Shown here: piece by piece, positions 25,817 to 34,229 of the stretch
Layout: the number at the start of each line of letters is the position of its first letter
How positions within the stretch are numbered: the first letter of the stretch is position 1
Assembly (NCBI GenBank): GCA_030627265.1
Contig: DAOUSK010000007.1
Location: forward strand, 1 to 42,642
DNA length: 42,642 bases
Direction of reading: 5' to 3'
Source: Methylococcaceae bacterium
GTDB lineage: Bacteria > Pseudomonadota > Gammaproteobacteria > Methylococcales > Methylomonadaceae
Translations under genes and position numbers: made by a program
Notes under the pieces: generated by a model
Seen by the model: only the letters and a program-made list of their open reading frames with translations
What the model was told of the DNA's origin: nothing
The model's database searches: none

Positions 25817-26809
25817 ATGCGTTTGTTAGTATTTGAATTTATAACAGGCGGCGGTTTAGTCAATGATATTTTGCCTGCCTCTTTAATGCAAGAGGGCAGT
25901 ATGATGCGTGTTGCATTACTGCAAGATTTAGAAGAAATTCAAAATTTAAAGCTTTTAGTTTTAAATGATGGACGAGTGAATCCGCCACAAATGGCAGAAG
26001 GCGCTCTACTTAATATAAAACAAGGGACAGACCTAGCTTCCTACTTGCATGACATAAATAGTGATTATGATACCGTGTGGCTTATAGCGCCAGAAACAGA
26101 TGGCATACTGGTTCACTGGAATCAATTTTTTAACCAAAAAAATAAACAAGTTTGCTTGAGTACGAATAAAGCATTAATACTTTGCCAAAATAAATTAAAG
26201 ACGATTAACCGCCTGCAGGAAGCTGGAATTAGCTGTGTTAATAGTCAAAAGTATCAATCATTTTCAGCTCTTGATGCTGGGGCGTGGGTGCTAAAACCTA
26301 TGGATTCTGTCGGCTGTGAAGATGTTTATTTGCTGCAAACTGAGCAGCAGTGGTTTAGCGTGCTGCAAAACTTAAATAAACAGCAGGCGTATTTAGTTCA
26401 ACCTTATATAAAAGGTAAAGTACTGAGCTTATCAGCTTTATTTTATCAGGGTGAGTCTGCATTTATTTGCTGCAATCAACAGCATCTCACCTTTGATGAT
26501 AATAAATTTCAGTTACTTGGGTGTACGGTTAATGTCAAACAAGAGCAAAGGTTAGATTGGCAAAGTCTGTGCTCTAAAATTGCGCAAGCGATACCTGGAC
26601 TATGGGGTTATATAGGTATCGATTTAATTGAAACTGAGCAAGGTGAATTGCTTATTTTAGAAATAAACCCTCGCTTGACGACCTCTTATGTCGGAATTAA
26701 AGAAGCGACAGGTATAAATGTTGCCGCTCAAGTTTTAGGCTTATTGAATAAAAAAATACCCAATGTAACGGCAACAAAATCAAAAACGATCTCGGTTAAC
26801 ATTCATTAA
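25817..26809 (+). CDS. ATP-grasp ligase, MfnD-like (methylofuran/H4MPT biosynthesis)
   Basis: About 330 residues, starting at ATG 25817 (or 25805, four codons earlier and inside the divergent gene). It opens with RLLVFEFITGGG. The ATP-grasp core has WVLKPMDSVGCEDV (nucleotide lysine) and the metal-binding LLILEINPRLTTSYVG near the C-terminus. MfnD of methanogens joins glutamate to tyramine in methanofuran synthesis, and ATP-grasp genes of this type occur in methylotroph H4MPT clusters. It heads a likely unit with the ASKHA, pabB and kinase genes. Alternative: a different amino acid ligase of the same cofactor pathway. Confidence 0.75.
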   Translation: MRLLVFEFITGGGLVNDILPASLMQEGSMMRVALLQDLEEIQNLKLLVLNDGRVNPPQMAEGALLNIKQGTDLASYLHDINSDYDTVWLIAPETDGILVHWNQFFNQKNKQVCLSTNKALILCQNKLKTINRLQEAGISCVNSQKYQSFSALDAGAWVLKPMDSVGCEDVYLLQTEQQWFSVLQNLNKQQAYLVQPYIKGKVLSLSALFYQGESAFICCNQQHLTFDDNKFQLLGCTVNVKQEQRLDWQSLCSKIAQAIPGLWGYIGIDLIETEQGELLILEINPRLTTSYVGIKEATGINVAAQVLGLLNKKIPNVTATKSKTISVNIH

Positions 26810-26818
26810 GGAAAACAA

Positions 26819-27862
26819 GTGCAAGAGAATATAATTGGCTGGGATGTTGGTGGCGCACATTTAAAAGCTGCGTGGCTAAATTCTAAAGGAGAAGTGCTCG
26901 CTGTTTATCAGGAGCCATGCCCTTTATGGCAAGGTTTGCAGACCTTGGAAGATGCCTTAGCTACGATTTTACAAAAATTACCGAATGAGATTAAGCAACA
27001 TAACTTAACCATGACCGGTGAGCTTGTCGATTTATTTAGCTCTCGCGAAGAAGGGGTTAGAGCGATTATTGAGGTTATGCAAACAACGATAGCGCATGAC
27101 AGTTTAAGGGTTTATGCGGGGCGGCTGGGGTTTTTATTACCTAATAACATTAATTCTACGCAATTTGATGATATTGCTTCAGCAAATTGGTTGGCAAGTG
27201 CTAGCTATACTGCACAACAGGTGCAGACAGGTGTTTTTGTTGATATAGGCAGTACAACAACCGATATTTTGTTATTGAATAACGGGCTAGTCAGCGCACA
27301 AGGATATACTGATTTTCAGCGCTTAAAGTCAAATGAACTTGTTTATACAGGTGTGGTGAGAACGGCTGTTATGGCAGTAGCTCAGTCAGTTGAATTTGCA
27401 GGTTGCCAAGTTGGGGTGATGAGTGAATATTTTGCCACAATGGCTGATGTTTATCGATTAACTGCCGAGTTGCAAGAACAGGCTGATCAAACAGAAACCG
27501 CAGATGGTGCAGAAAAAACATCAGCTGCCAGTGCTAATCGATTAGCGCGTATGATTGGTTGTGATTTGCAGGATTTTTCTTTAGCTGAATGGAAGAATTT
27601 AGCGGATGAAATAAGAAAACAACAATTGAAGCGTATTCAAGAATCGGTGCAACATCAATTGGCTCGCTTAGATAACCTAGATAATTGCGTGTTAATTGGT
27701 GCGGGTGTTGGGCGTTTTTTAGTGCAAGAAATTGCTGAAACCTTGGACTTAAAGTATCTGGAATTTGATTCCTTTTTTACTGCAACGAGTGAGGTGAGTG
27801 AAATGAAAATAGCTGATTGCGCACCAGCGGTAGCAGTGGCTTATTTAGCTTGCGATATTTAA
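26819..27862 (+). CDS. H4MPT-linked C1 pathway ASKHA protein, MfnF-like
   Basis: 347 residues, GTG start after AAGGAAAAC. The ATPase-fold phosphate loops are GWDVGGAHLKAAW (residue 5 on) and VDIGSTTTDILLL (about residue 140), with a C-terminal VLIGAGVGRFL loop. This is the hydantoinase/oxoprolinase-related family annotated as H4MPT-linked C1 transfer pathway protein in methylotrophs. Its methanogen relative MfnF couples the furan and tyramine-glutamate moieties of methanofuran. It follows the ATP-grasp gene by 9 bases. Confidence 0.82.
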   Translation: MQENIIGWDVGGAHLKAAWLNSKGEVLAVYQEPCPLWQGLQTLEDALATILQKLPNEIKQHNLTMTGELVDLFSSREEGVRAIIEVMQTTIAHDSLRVYAGRLGFLLPNNINSTQFDDIASANWLASASYTAQQVQTGVFVDIGSTTTDILLLNNGLVSAQGYTDFQRLKSNELVYTGVVRTAVMAVAQSVEFAGCQVGVMSEYFATMADVYRLTAELQEQADQTETADGAEKTSAASANRLARMIGCDLQDFSLAEWKNLADEIRKQQLKRIQESVQHQLARLDNLDNCVLIGAGVGRFLVQEIAETLDLKYLEFDSFFTATSEVSEMKIADCAPAVAVAYLACDI

Positions 27863-27974
27863 GAGGCAGATGAGGATTGAGTGATGCTAGTCATGAAAAT
27901 ATTTGTTAAAATCAGCTTTACTTCGCACAAAACCAATGCGGAATTTTTGACTCATCGCAGGTGCCTTTAATTAC

Positions 27975-29351
27975 ATGTTATTTGAATTTCCCCAACAGTA
28001 TTCACTGCCTTACTTAGCAGATAGTGCGCGACTGTTTTCTCATATTGCTAAACAACCGTGGTCTATTTTTTTAGATAGTGGCTTGTCAGAAAAGCGCCAA
28101 GGGCGCTTTGATATTTTAGCAACAGACCCAATTGCTACTTTAGTGACCGATGCTGAGGGGACGACACTATGCGCAAATGGAAAATGTGAAATCTCACAAA
28201 ATGACCCTTTTAGCTTAATTAAAGACTATTTACCGCATCAGGAGGCTTTGCCAAACCTTCCTTTTAATGGTGGGGCAATGGGGTATTTTTCTTATGATTT
28301 AGGGCGTCGCCTAGAAACATTACCAGAACTTGCACAAGATGCTGAAAATATTCCTGATATGGCAGTGGGCATTTATCAGTGGGCGATTGTTATTGATCAC
28401 CAAGAGCAAGAAAGTTATTTGGTGGGTAATGCGAAGAGTGAGCAAGAATGGCAAAGTCTAATACATACATTTAGTGCTTACCCTCATTCAGAAGCCGGGG
28501 AAGCTAAATTTAAAATAACGACCGCAGTACAGTCTAATATGACTGAAAGCTCTTATACACAAGCATTTGATCGAATAAAAAAATATTTAAAAGAAGGCGA
28601 TTGTTACCAAGTTAATTTAGCCCAGCGGTTTGAAGCTGAATGTGAAGGTGACTTGTGGACGGCTTATTGTGCTTTGCGACAACTAAACTCTGCACCGTTT
28701 AGTGGTTATTTTAATGTACCTGGTGTGCAAATCCTGAGTTCTTCACCGGAACGATTTTTGAAAGTTTCTGGTGGTTGTGTAGAAACCAAACCGATTAAAG
28801 GAACGCGTCCTCGTAAATCAAGCTTGGTAGAAAACCAAGAGCAAATTGAGGCTTTAAAAAACAGTCCTAAAGATCGTGCAGAAAACTTAATGATTGTTGA
28901 TTTATTACGCAATGATATTAGTAAAAATTGTGTTGATGGCTCCGTTAAAGTACCCAAGCTTTTTGATATTGAAAGTTATGCCACGGTACATCACTTGGTT
29001 AGTACCGTGAGCGGAAAATTAAAGCCTGAATATCATGCTTTAGACTTGCTACGTAGCTGTTTTCCAGGCGGCTCTATTACCGGCGCACCTAAAATTAGAG
29101 CCATGGAAATTATTGAAGAATTAGAACCTAATCGACGCGGGGTCTATTGTGGTTCGTTAGCATATATAGGTTTTGATGGTAATATGGATAGCAATATTAC
29201 CATTCGCACTTTAGTGCACTCAAATAACAGCATACGATTTTGGGCAGGCGGCGGTATCGTTTACGACTCTGTCAGAAAAGAAGAGTATCAAGAAAGCTTT
29301 GATAAAGCGGCAGCAATGTTGGCGTTATTAGAGCAGTTTCAGGTAAAATGA
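27975..29351 (+). CDS. pabB: Aminodeoxychorismate synthase component I
   Basis: 458 residues of the anthranilate/para-aminobenzoate synthase family. The chorismate core has SSSPERFLKV, KPIKGTRPR, DLLRNDIS, the PGGSITGAPKIRAMEIIEELE signature and an RFWAGGGIVYDS end. The product is 4-amino-4-deoxychorismate, the source of 4-aminobenzoate. That acid is needed for folate and for the first step of tetrahydromethanopterin synthesis, which explains its place in this block. The ATG of the next gene overlaps its TGA. Confidence 0.92.
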   Translation: MLFEFPQQYSLPYLADSARLFSHIAKQPWSIFLDSGLSEKRQGRFDILATDPIATLVTDAEGTTLCANGKCEISQNDPFSLIKDYLPHQEALPNLPFNGGAMGYFSYDLGRRLETLPELAQDAENIPDMAVGIYQWAIVIDHQEQESYLVGNAKSEQEWQSLIHTFSAYPHSEAGEAKFKITTAVQSNMTESSYTQAFDRIKKYLKEGDCYQVNLAQRFEAECEGDLWTAYCALRQLNSAPFSGYFNVPGVQILSSSPERFLKVSGGCVETKPIKGTRPRKSSLVENQEQIEALKNSPKDRAENLMIVDLLRNDISKNCVDGSVKVPKLFDIESYATVHHLVSTVSGKLKPEYHALDLLRSCFPGGSITGAPKIRAMEIIEELEPNRRGVYCGSLAYIGFDGNMDSNITIRTLVHSNNSIRFWAGGGIVYDSVRKEEYQESFDKAAAMLALLEQFQVK

Positions 29352-29935
29352 TAGTTCTAAAATTAGGTGGTAGTTTATTAGCTAAACCGGTTTTACAACA
29401 ATGGTTATTGCTCGCGATTGAGCAAGGAAAAGGGCAGTTGGTTATTGTACCGGGTGGCGGTGTTTTTGCTGAGCAAGTTCGAGTGACTCAAAAACAGTGG
29501 CAATATCAAGATAGAATTGCGCATCAGATGGCAATTCTTGCGATGCAGCAAATGGCTTTATTATTTCAAGGCCTATGCACCGAATTGGTTTTAATTAATA
29601 ACACTGATTTAATCGCAGAAAATTTGCAGCAACATAAGGTAGTCGTTTGGTCACCTGACATAACTGAGTTAGATGCCTTAGGCATTGCTTCAATATGGGA
29701 TGTTACTTCAGATACCTTAGCTGTTTTTTTAGCTAAACAATTAAAAGCAGAAAATACCTTTTTAATTAAATCAGCAAAAATACCGACAAGTGCGAACCTA
29801 CAGGAATTAACGGTCGCTGGTATTGTTGATAAAGCCTGCGCTGCGACGGCTGAAAAATTAAATGTAAAAGTACAATGCTTGCAAAATAACCAGCTTTCTT
29901 TTTTTGAATCGATTCTAGGAACGAGAATTCAATAA
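29348..29935 (+). CDS. Amino acid kinase family protein, MfnE-like
   Basis: 195 residues. LKLGGSLLA at the start and VIVPGGGVFAEQVR form the nucleotide-binding core of the amino acid kinase fold, and TSDTLAVFLAKQLKA matches the central helix. It is shorter than glutamate 5-kinase and lacks a PUA domain. Methanogen MfnE phosphorylates the furan alcohol phosphate in methanofuran synthesis, and this class of kinase sits in methylotroph cofactor clusters. It overlaps pabB by ATGA, so they are coupled. Confidence 0.78.
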   Translation: MIVLKLGGSLLAKPVLQQWLLLAIEQGKGQLVIVPGGGVFAEQVRVTQKQWQYQDRIAHQMAILAMQQMALLFQGLCTELVLINNTDLIAENLQQHKVVVWSPDITELDALGIASIWDVTSDTLAVFLAKQLKAENTFLIKSAKIPTSANLQELTVAGIVDKACAATAEKLNVKVQCLQNNQLSFFESILGTRIQ

Positions 29936-30093
29936 TGCCCGAGCCTGACTTGCCTTTTACCCTCACAGTCGCACTAGAAAATCAGTTGCGTAGCTTGCTA
30001 TGCGCCTGCTTTCCTAGCGCGCCTGTGGAGCCAAAATACTGCGTCAACCTTTCGGGTATTATTAAACTCTCGCTCCTTATTAATCATGACTAA
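29935..30093 (+). CDS. Possible 52-residue microprotein
   Basis: An open frame from ATG 29935, which overlaps the TAA of the MfnE-like gene, to TAA 30091-30093, which overlaps the ATG of the DUF2959 gene at 30086. The product (MPEPDLPFTLTVALENQLRS at the start) matches nothing I know. Base use is more GC-rich than the neighbours, with TGCGCCTGC and GCGCGCC. It could instead be non-coding spacer with an inserted short repeat. Confidence 0.25.
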   Translation: MPEPDLPFTLTVALENQLRSLLCACFPSAPVEPKYCVNLSGIIKLSLLINHD

Positions 30094-30793
30094 ACCTCAT
30101 CCGCTTTTTAGTATACGTGGCCTTAGTTCCCGCTCGGTTAACCTATTAACTCGGTTTATTAACCATAAGTTTCAGCATGCCTATTACCGAACTAAAGAAT
30201 CTTTAGGGCAGCATAAACGAGAGCTAGTGGTTATTAGGGTTGAAGAAGCCAGTGAAAGTTTAGCTGAGACAAAAGTCTATTTTTCTGACGCATTAGAGCG
30301 CTTTAAAGCCGTTGTGAATGTTGATAAGAGTTCTTTAGAGGATAAATATCGCCTATTAAAAAGGCAGTTTGATTTTTGTGAAGTACAATCTCAACGGGTA
30401 TCAGAGCGAATTAAGGCAATTGAAGAAGTGAGTGATGCACTTTTCCTAGAGTGGGAAAAAGAGTTAAAAGAATACACTAGCCGAAGCTTACGAGCGCAAA
30501 GCCGGCAGCAATTAAAGCTATCTAAACAGCACTACTCGCGACTATTAAGAGCGATGAGGAAAGCAGAAAAACAAATACATCCAGTACTAGGTGCATTTAG
30601 GGACCAAGTGTTATTCTTAAAGCATAATTTAAATGCTAATGCGATCGCTGCTTTACAGCAAGAATTCTCAATGATTGCTTTAGATATATCGCAACTGATT
30701 GCCGCGATGGAATCTTCAATTTCTGAAGCGAATTATTTTGTTCAAATATTAGTCGAGAAAAAAACACTAATCGCATTGCCATCCTTAAAGTAG
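30086..30793 (+). CDS. DUF2959 family coiled-coil protein
   Basis: 235 residues. The DUF2959 pattern is clear: DALERFKAVVNVDKSSLEDKY, the long helix with VSDALFLEWEKELKEYTS, and the C-terminal VLGAFRDQVLFLKHNLNANAI. Most relatives carry a lipoprotein signal. This one starts with MTKPHPLFSIRGLS and no lipobox, so it may be cytoplasmic or have lost the signal. The protein is nearly all helical coiled coil. Function unknown. truA follows at 8 bases. Confidence 0.8.
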   Translation: MTKPHPLFSIRGLSSRSVNLLTRFINHKFQHAYYRTKESLGQHKRELVVIRVEEASESLAETKVYFSDALERFKAVVNVDKSSLEDKYRLLKRQFDFCEVQSQRVSERIKAIEEVSDALFLEWEKELKEYTSRSLRAQSRQQLKLSKQHYSRLLRAMRKAEKQIHPVLGAFRDQVLFLKHNLNANAIAALQQEFSMIALDISQLIAAMESSISEANYFVQILVEKKTLIALPSLK

Positions 30794-30801
30794 AGAAAAT
30801 T

Positions 30802-31614
30802 ATGAGAATTGTTTTAGGGGTTGAATATGATGGTAGTGGTTTTTTTGGCTGGCAGTGGCAGAAAGGCGGGCGGCGTACTGTACAAGATGAAGTGCAAAAG
30901 GCGGCATCTCATGTGGCAAATCATGCAGTCACCGTTATTTGCACAGGACGTACGGATACAGGAGTGCATGCGTTAGAGCAAGTAGTGCATTTTGAAACAA
31001 GTGCCAAGCGTAGCCAGCATTCTTGGCTGTTAGGTATGAATGCAAATTTACCTGATGATGTGCGTATTATTTGGGTGCAAGATGCTGTGGGTGATTTTCA
31101 TGCGCGTTACAGTGCAATTGCGCGATTTTATCGGTATATTATTTTAAATCGCCCGATAAAATCAGCTTTACAGCGTGATCGTGTTACTTGGTGTCATGCA
31201 CCTCTCGATGCACAAAAAATGCATTTAGCGGCACAGAGCTTAGTAGGGACGCATGATTTTACTTCTTTTAGAGCTTTAAAATGTCAGTCGATTAGTCCGA
31301 TGCGCATCATGCACTTTGTTGATGTTTATCGGGAAGGTGAGCAAGTTATCATAGATATTTCAGCGAACGCTTTTCTACATCATATGGTACGCAATATTGC
31401 TGGCGTGCTGATGGCGGTAGGTTCAGGAGAGAAGCCGGTAGACTGGACACAGCAGTTATTATTGGCAAAAAATAGACAAGTCGCGGGAGTAACGGCTTCA
31501 CCACATGGCTTGTATTTAGGTGGGGTGTATTATCCTGAACAGTACCAAGTCAGTAAACATCCAATTTTTGAAAAACTTCCTGCCAATGCGCAGCGATTTC
31601 AACATAAGAGGTAA
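30802..31614 (+). CDS. truA: tRNA pseudouridine(38-40) synthase
   Basis: 270 residues, usual TruA length. The catalytic Asp lies in GRTDTGVHALEQVVHF, and YDGSGFFGWQWQ at the N-terminus and FLHHMVRNIAG near residue 190 are family signatures. It makes pseudouridine in the anticodon stem-loop. In pseudomonads truA follows fimV; here about 7 kb separate them. Confidence 0.97.
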   Translation: MRIVLGVEYDGSGFFGWQWQKGGRRTVQDEVQKAASHVANHAVTVICTGRTDTGVHALEQVVHFETSAKRSQHSWLLGMNANLPDDVRIIWVQDAVGDFHARYSAIARFYRYIILNRPIKSALQRDRVTWCHAPLDAQKMHLAAQSLVGTHDFTSFRALKCQSISPMRIMHFVDVYREGEQVIIDISANAFLHHMVRNIAGVLMAVGSGEKPVDWTQQLLLAKNRQVAGVTASPHGLYLGGVYYPEQYQVSKHPIFEKLPANAQRFQHKR

Positions 31615-31617
31615 GTA

Positions 31618-32868
31618 ATGAAAAAAATACTATTATTATCAATGAGCTTAGTAATTTCAGGTTGTGCCAGTTTGGGCGAGGGGATGGCCACTGCATTTTT
31701 TAAAAAACAAGAAGAACAGGATTTACGGCAGTGTAAAATTTCTGGTAAAAGCTTTTCTGGAATGCAAAGCAGTTTTGAGCAACCTGGTGATACAGAAAAG
31801 GTATTAATGGTGCATGGCGTCGGAACGCATGTAGCAGGTTACAGCACGCAATTTCAAGAAAAGCTATCAACTGAACTAGATTTAAAATTAAAAAGTTCAC
31901 GATATAAAGAAATTAAATTAACGCACCCCGATTACCCTGGTGTAGATTTGGGTGAATTAAGGGTTAGGCGTTTAATGAATGAAGACCATAGTCGAGAAAT
32001 GCTTTTTTATGAATTAACCTGGTCTGCTATTACTAACCCAGAAAAAGAAAAAATTAAATACGATACATCGGGCGAATATTCTTATGATCGTGCAGAAGTA
32101 AATCAATTATTAAAACAATTTTCTAATGATGCAAGTCCTGACCCTATGATCTATTTAGGAAAAAGTCGGGGAGAGATCATAGCATCATTTCGTACCGCTT
32201 TTTGTTGGATGGTAGAGAATGATTGGGACACGTTACCAGAAGAAAGCAGCGAGTTATGTCGGATTAGTAATAACGCAGCAAAGTATTTAAAGGATGATGC
32301 ATTTTCGATTATTTCTCATAGCTTGGGGAGTCGTATTGTTTTAGATGGGATGCATGATATTGCAGCGCGAGTGACAGAAGTTGCTTCAGGTGATACGAGT
32401 AGTGCTGAGTCTAAATTTATTGCTGCACTTCAGGAAAAGGAAATTCCTTTTTATTTGATGTCTAACCAAATTCCTTTATTAGAAATGGGGGAAAATCCAC
32501 AAGAAGTGACCGGAGAAATGGATGCCTATTGTTTACCTGAAGGCGAGCATTATGATAAACGCTTAGTTAAAAAAACATCAATTATGGCATTTAGTGACCC
32601 CAATGATTTATTAAGTTACGGGATTCCTCAGTTTTTTGTACAAAACTATTTAGATTCACGTCTCTGCGCAGAAGTCACTAATATCAAAATTAATGTTGCA
32701 CATGTCATGGATTTATTTGGTATGGGGAAATTTGCTAACCCAATGACAGCGCATACTGGCTATGATAGCGATGATCGAGTAATTGCTTTAATTGCCAAAG
32801 GTATAGGAACAAAACATACCTCTGATATTGTCACTGAGCGTTGTGAATGGACTGAGTATATTGATTAA
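31618..32868 (+). CDS. Lipoprotein with alpha/beta-hydrolase motifs
   Basis: 416 residues. A lipoprotein signal peptide ends in VISGC (Cys16). Mature motifs fit a serine hydrolase: an oxyanion-type HGVGTH near residue 65 and a nucleophile elbow ISHSLGSR near residue 233, with candidate Asp and His farther on (NVAHVMDLFGMG). The likely location is the periplasmic face of a membrane. It begins 3 bases after truA and is probably co-transcribed. I do not recognise a named family; lipase or esterase activity is a guess. Confidence 0.7.
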   Translation: MKKILLLSMSLVISGCASLGEGMATAFFKKQEEQDLRQCKISGKSFSGMQSSFEQPGDTEKVLMVHGVGTHVAGYSTQFQEKLSTELDLKLKSSRYKEIKLTHPDYPGVDLGELRVRRLMNEDHSREMLFYELTWSAITNPEKEKIKYDTSGEYSYDRAEVNQLLKQFSNDASPDPMIYLGKSRGEIIASFRTAFCWMVENDWDTLPEESSELCRISNNAAKYLKDDAFSIISHSLGSRIVLDGMHDIAARVTEVASGDTSSAESKFIAALQEKEIPFYLMSNQIPLLEMGENPQEVTGEMDAYCLPEGEHYDKRLVKKTSIMAFSDPNDLLSYGIPQFFVQNYLDSRLCAEVTNIKINVAHVMDLFGMGKFANPMTAHTGYDSDDRVIALIAKGIGTKHTSDIVTERCEWTEYID

Positions 32869-32882
32869 GGAGTAGGGACTGT

Positions 32883-32905
32883 AACCCAGCATAGTATGCT
32901 GGGTT
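32883..32905 (+). terminator. Hairpin between the lipoprotein gene and ackA
   Basis: AACCCAGCATA (32883-32893) and TATGCTGGGTT (32895-32905) are perfect 11-base arms around a single base. Only two T follow, so termination would be weak. It may instead set mRNA stability at the ackA 5' end. Confidence 0.55.
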
Positions 32906-32927
32906 CATGAAATATTTAGGTATAAAT

Positions 32928-34127
32928 ATGAAAGTGTTGATTTTAAATTCAGGTAGTTCATCAATCAAATATGCTTTATTTGAGATGAACTCTCAGCACC
33001 CTGAAATGAGCGGACTTATTGAAAGGTTAGGGGCTAAAGGAAGTCAGCATAAGTACTCGTTTACAGTTAATAATGTGACAAATAAACAAGTTATTTATGA
33101 TGAAATAAACAGCCATAAACAAGGGCTGCAAGCTATCTTTAAAGTTTTAACGCAACTCAACTTAATAACAAAACCTGATGATTTATTGTGTATAGGCCAC
33201 CGTGTTGTACATGGGGGGGATAAATTTTCTCAGCCAACGATTATTACAAATGCTGTATTAGCAGAAATTAAGCAAGTAACGCCACTTGCTCCGCTACATA
33301 ATCCCGCTAACCTATTAGGTATAGAAGAAGCGATGCTTTATGCACCTAATACAGCTCAGGTCGCTGTTTTTGATACTGCATTTCATCAAACTCTACCCGA
33401 TTATGCCTTTCAATATGCAGTGCCTCAAGATTGGTATAGTGAATTATCTGTTAGACGTTATGGCTTTCATGGAACCTCCCATTTTTATGTGGCTAAACAA
33501 GCAGGGAAGTCACTGAATATTCCCCTAGAATCATTAAATATCATTAGCTTACATTTGGGCAATGGTGCGAGTATCTCGGCGATTAAACAAGGAAAGAGTA
33601 TTGATACCAGTATGGGAATGAGTCCTTTAGAGGGGCTGATTATGGGCACGCGTTCGGGGGATTTAGACCCAGCGATTATTTTTTATCTCCAAGATAAACT
33701 CGGGCTTAGCAGTGAGGAAATAAAAATGGCCTTAAATAAAGAAAGTGGCTTAAAAGGCATCTGCCATGAAAGTGATATGCGTGCGGTGCATAAGCTCGCT
33801 GAATCAGGGGATCAACAAGCACAGTTAGCCTTAGCGATGGTGAGTTATCGTATAAAAAAATATATTGGTGCTTATTTTGCAGTATTAGGAAGAGTCGATG
33901 CGATCGTATTTACAGGAGGGATAGGCGAAAATGATAGCGCGTTAAGAGAGAGTTGCTGCGCTGGATTAGAGTTATTTGGAATAGTGATTGATGTTGATAA
34001 AAATAGACAGGTTCAAACTGATGTTAGGCATATTGAGCAAGAAGGTAGGCGAGTAAAAATTCTAGTGATTGCGACTAATGAAGAGCTGGAAATTGCATTG
34101 CAAGCAAAAGCTTGTGTGGAGGCATAA
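32928..34127 (+). CDS. ackA: Acetate kinase
   Basis: 399 residues from ATG 32928, which gives the family N-terminus MKVLILNSGSSSIKY and has AGG upstream. A longer frame from 32907 adds seven residues and abuts a hairpin. It has GFHGTSHFYV, DTSMGMSPLEGLIMGTRSGDLDP and FTGGIGEND, the acetate kinase signatures. It interconverts acetyl phosphate and ADP with acetate and ATP. No pta or phosphoketolase gene adjoins it; the acetyl-CoA synthetase at 40790 is the nearest acetate gene. Confidence 0.95.
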   Translation: MKVLILNSGSSSIKYALFEMNSQHPEMSGLIERLGAKGSQHKYSFTVNNVTNKQVIYDEINSHKQGLQAIFKVLTQLNLITKPDDLLCIGHRVVHGGDKFSQPTIITNAVLAEIKQVTPLAPLHNPANLLGIEEAMLYAPNTAQVAVFDTAFHQTLPDYAFQYAVPQDWYSELSVRRYGFHGTSHFYVAKQAGKSLNIPLESLNIISLHLGNGASISAIKQGKSIDTSMGMSPLEGLIMGTRSGDLDPAIIFYLQDKLGLSSEEIKMALNKESGLKGICHESDMRAVHKLAESGDQQAQLALAMVSYRIKKYIGAYFAVLGRVDAIVFTGGIGENDSALRESCCAGLELFGIVIDVDKNRQVQTDVRHIEQEGRRVKILVIATNEELEIALQAKACVEA

Positions 34128-34142
34128 AGTATCAGGTTTTGC

Positions 34143-34177
34143 GTAGGATGGGTAGAGCGCCTTTTGCGAAACCCATC
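34143..34177. repeat. Dispersed palindromic repeat, copy 2
   Basis: Nearly identical to the copy at 3102-3136. Arms GATGGGT (34147-34153) and ACCCATC (34171-34177). It lies between the convergent ackA and PAS-GGDEF-EAL genes. Confidence 0.85.
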
Positions 34178-34229
34178 ACTTTATATTTGGGATTGGTGTA
34201 ACATGCTTTTTCATAACTTCAGTTAGTGC

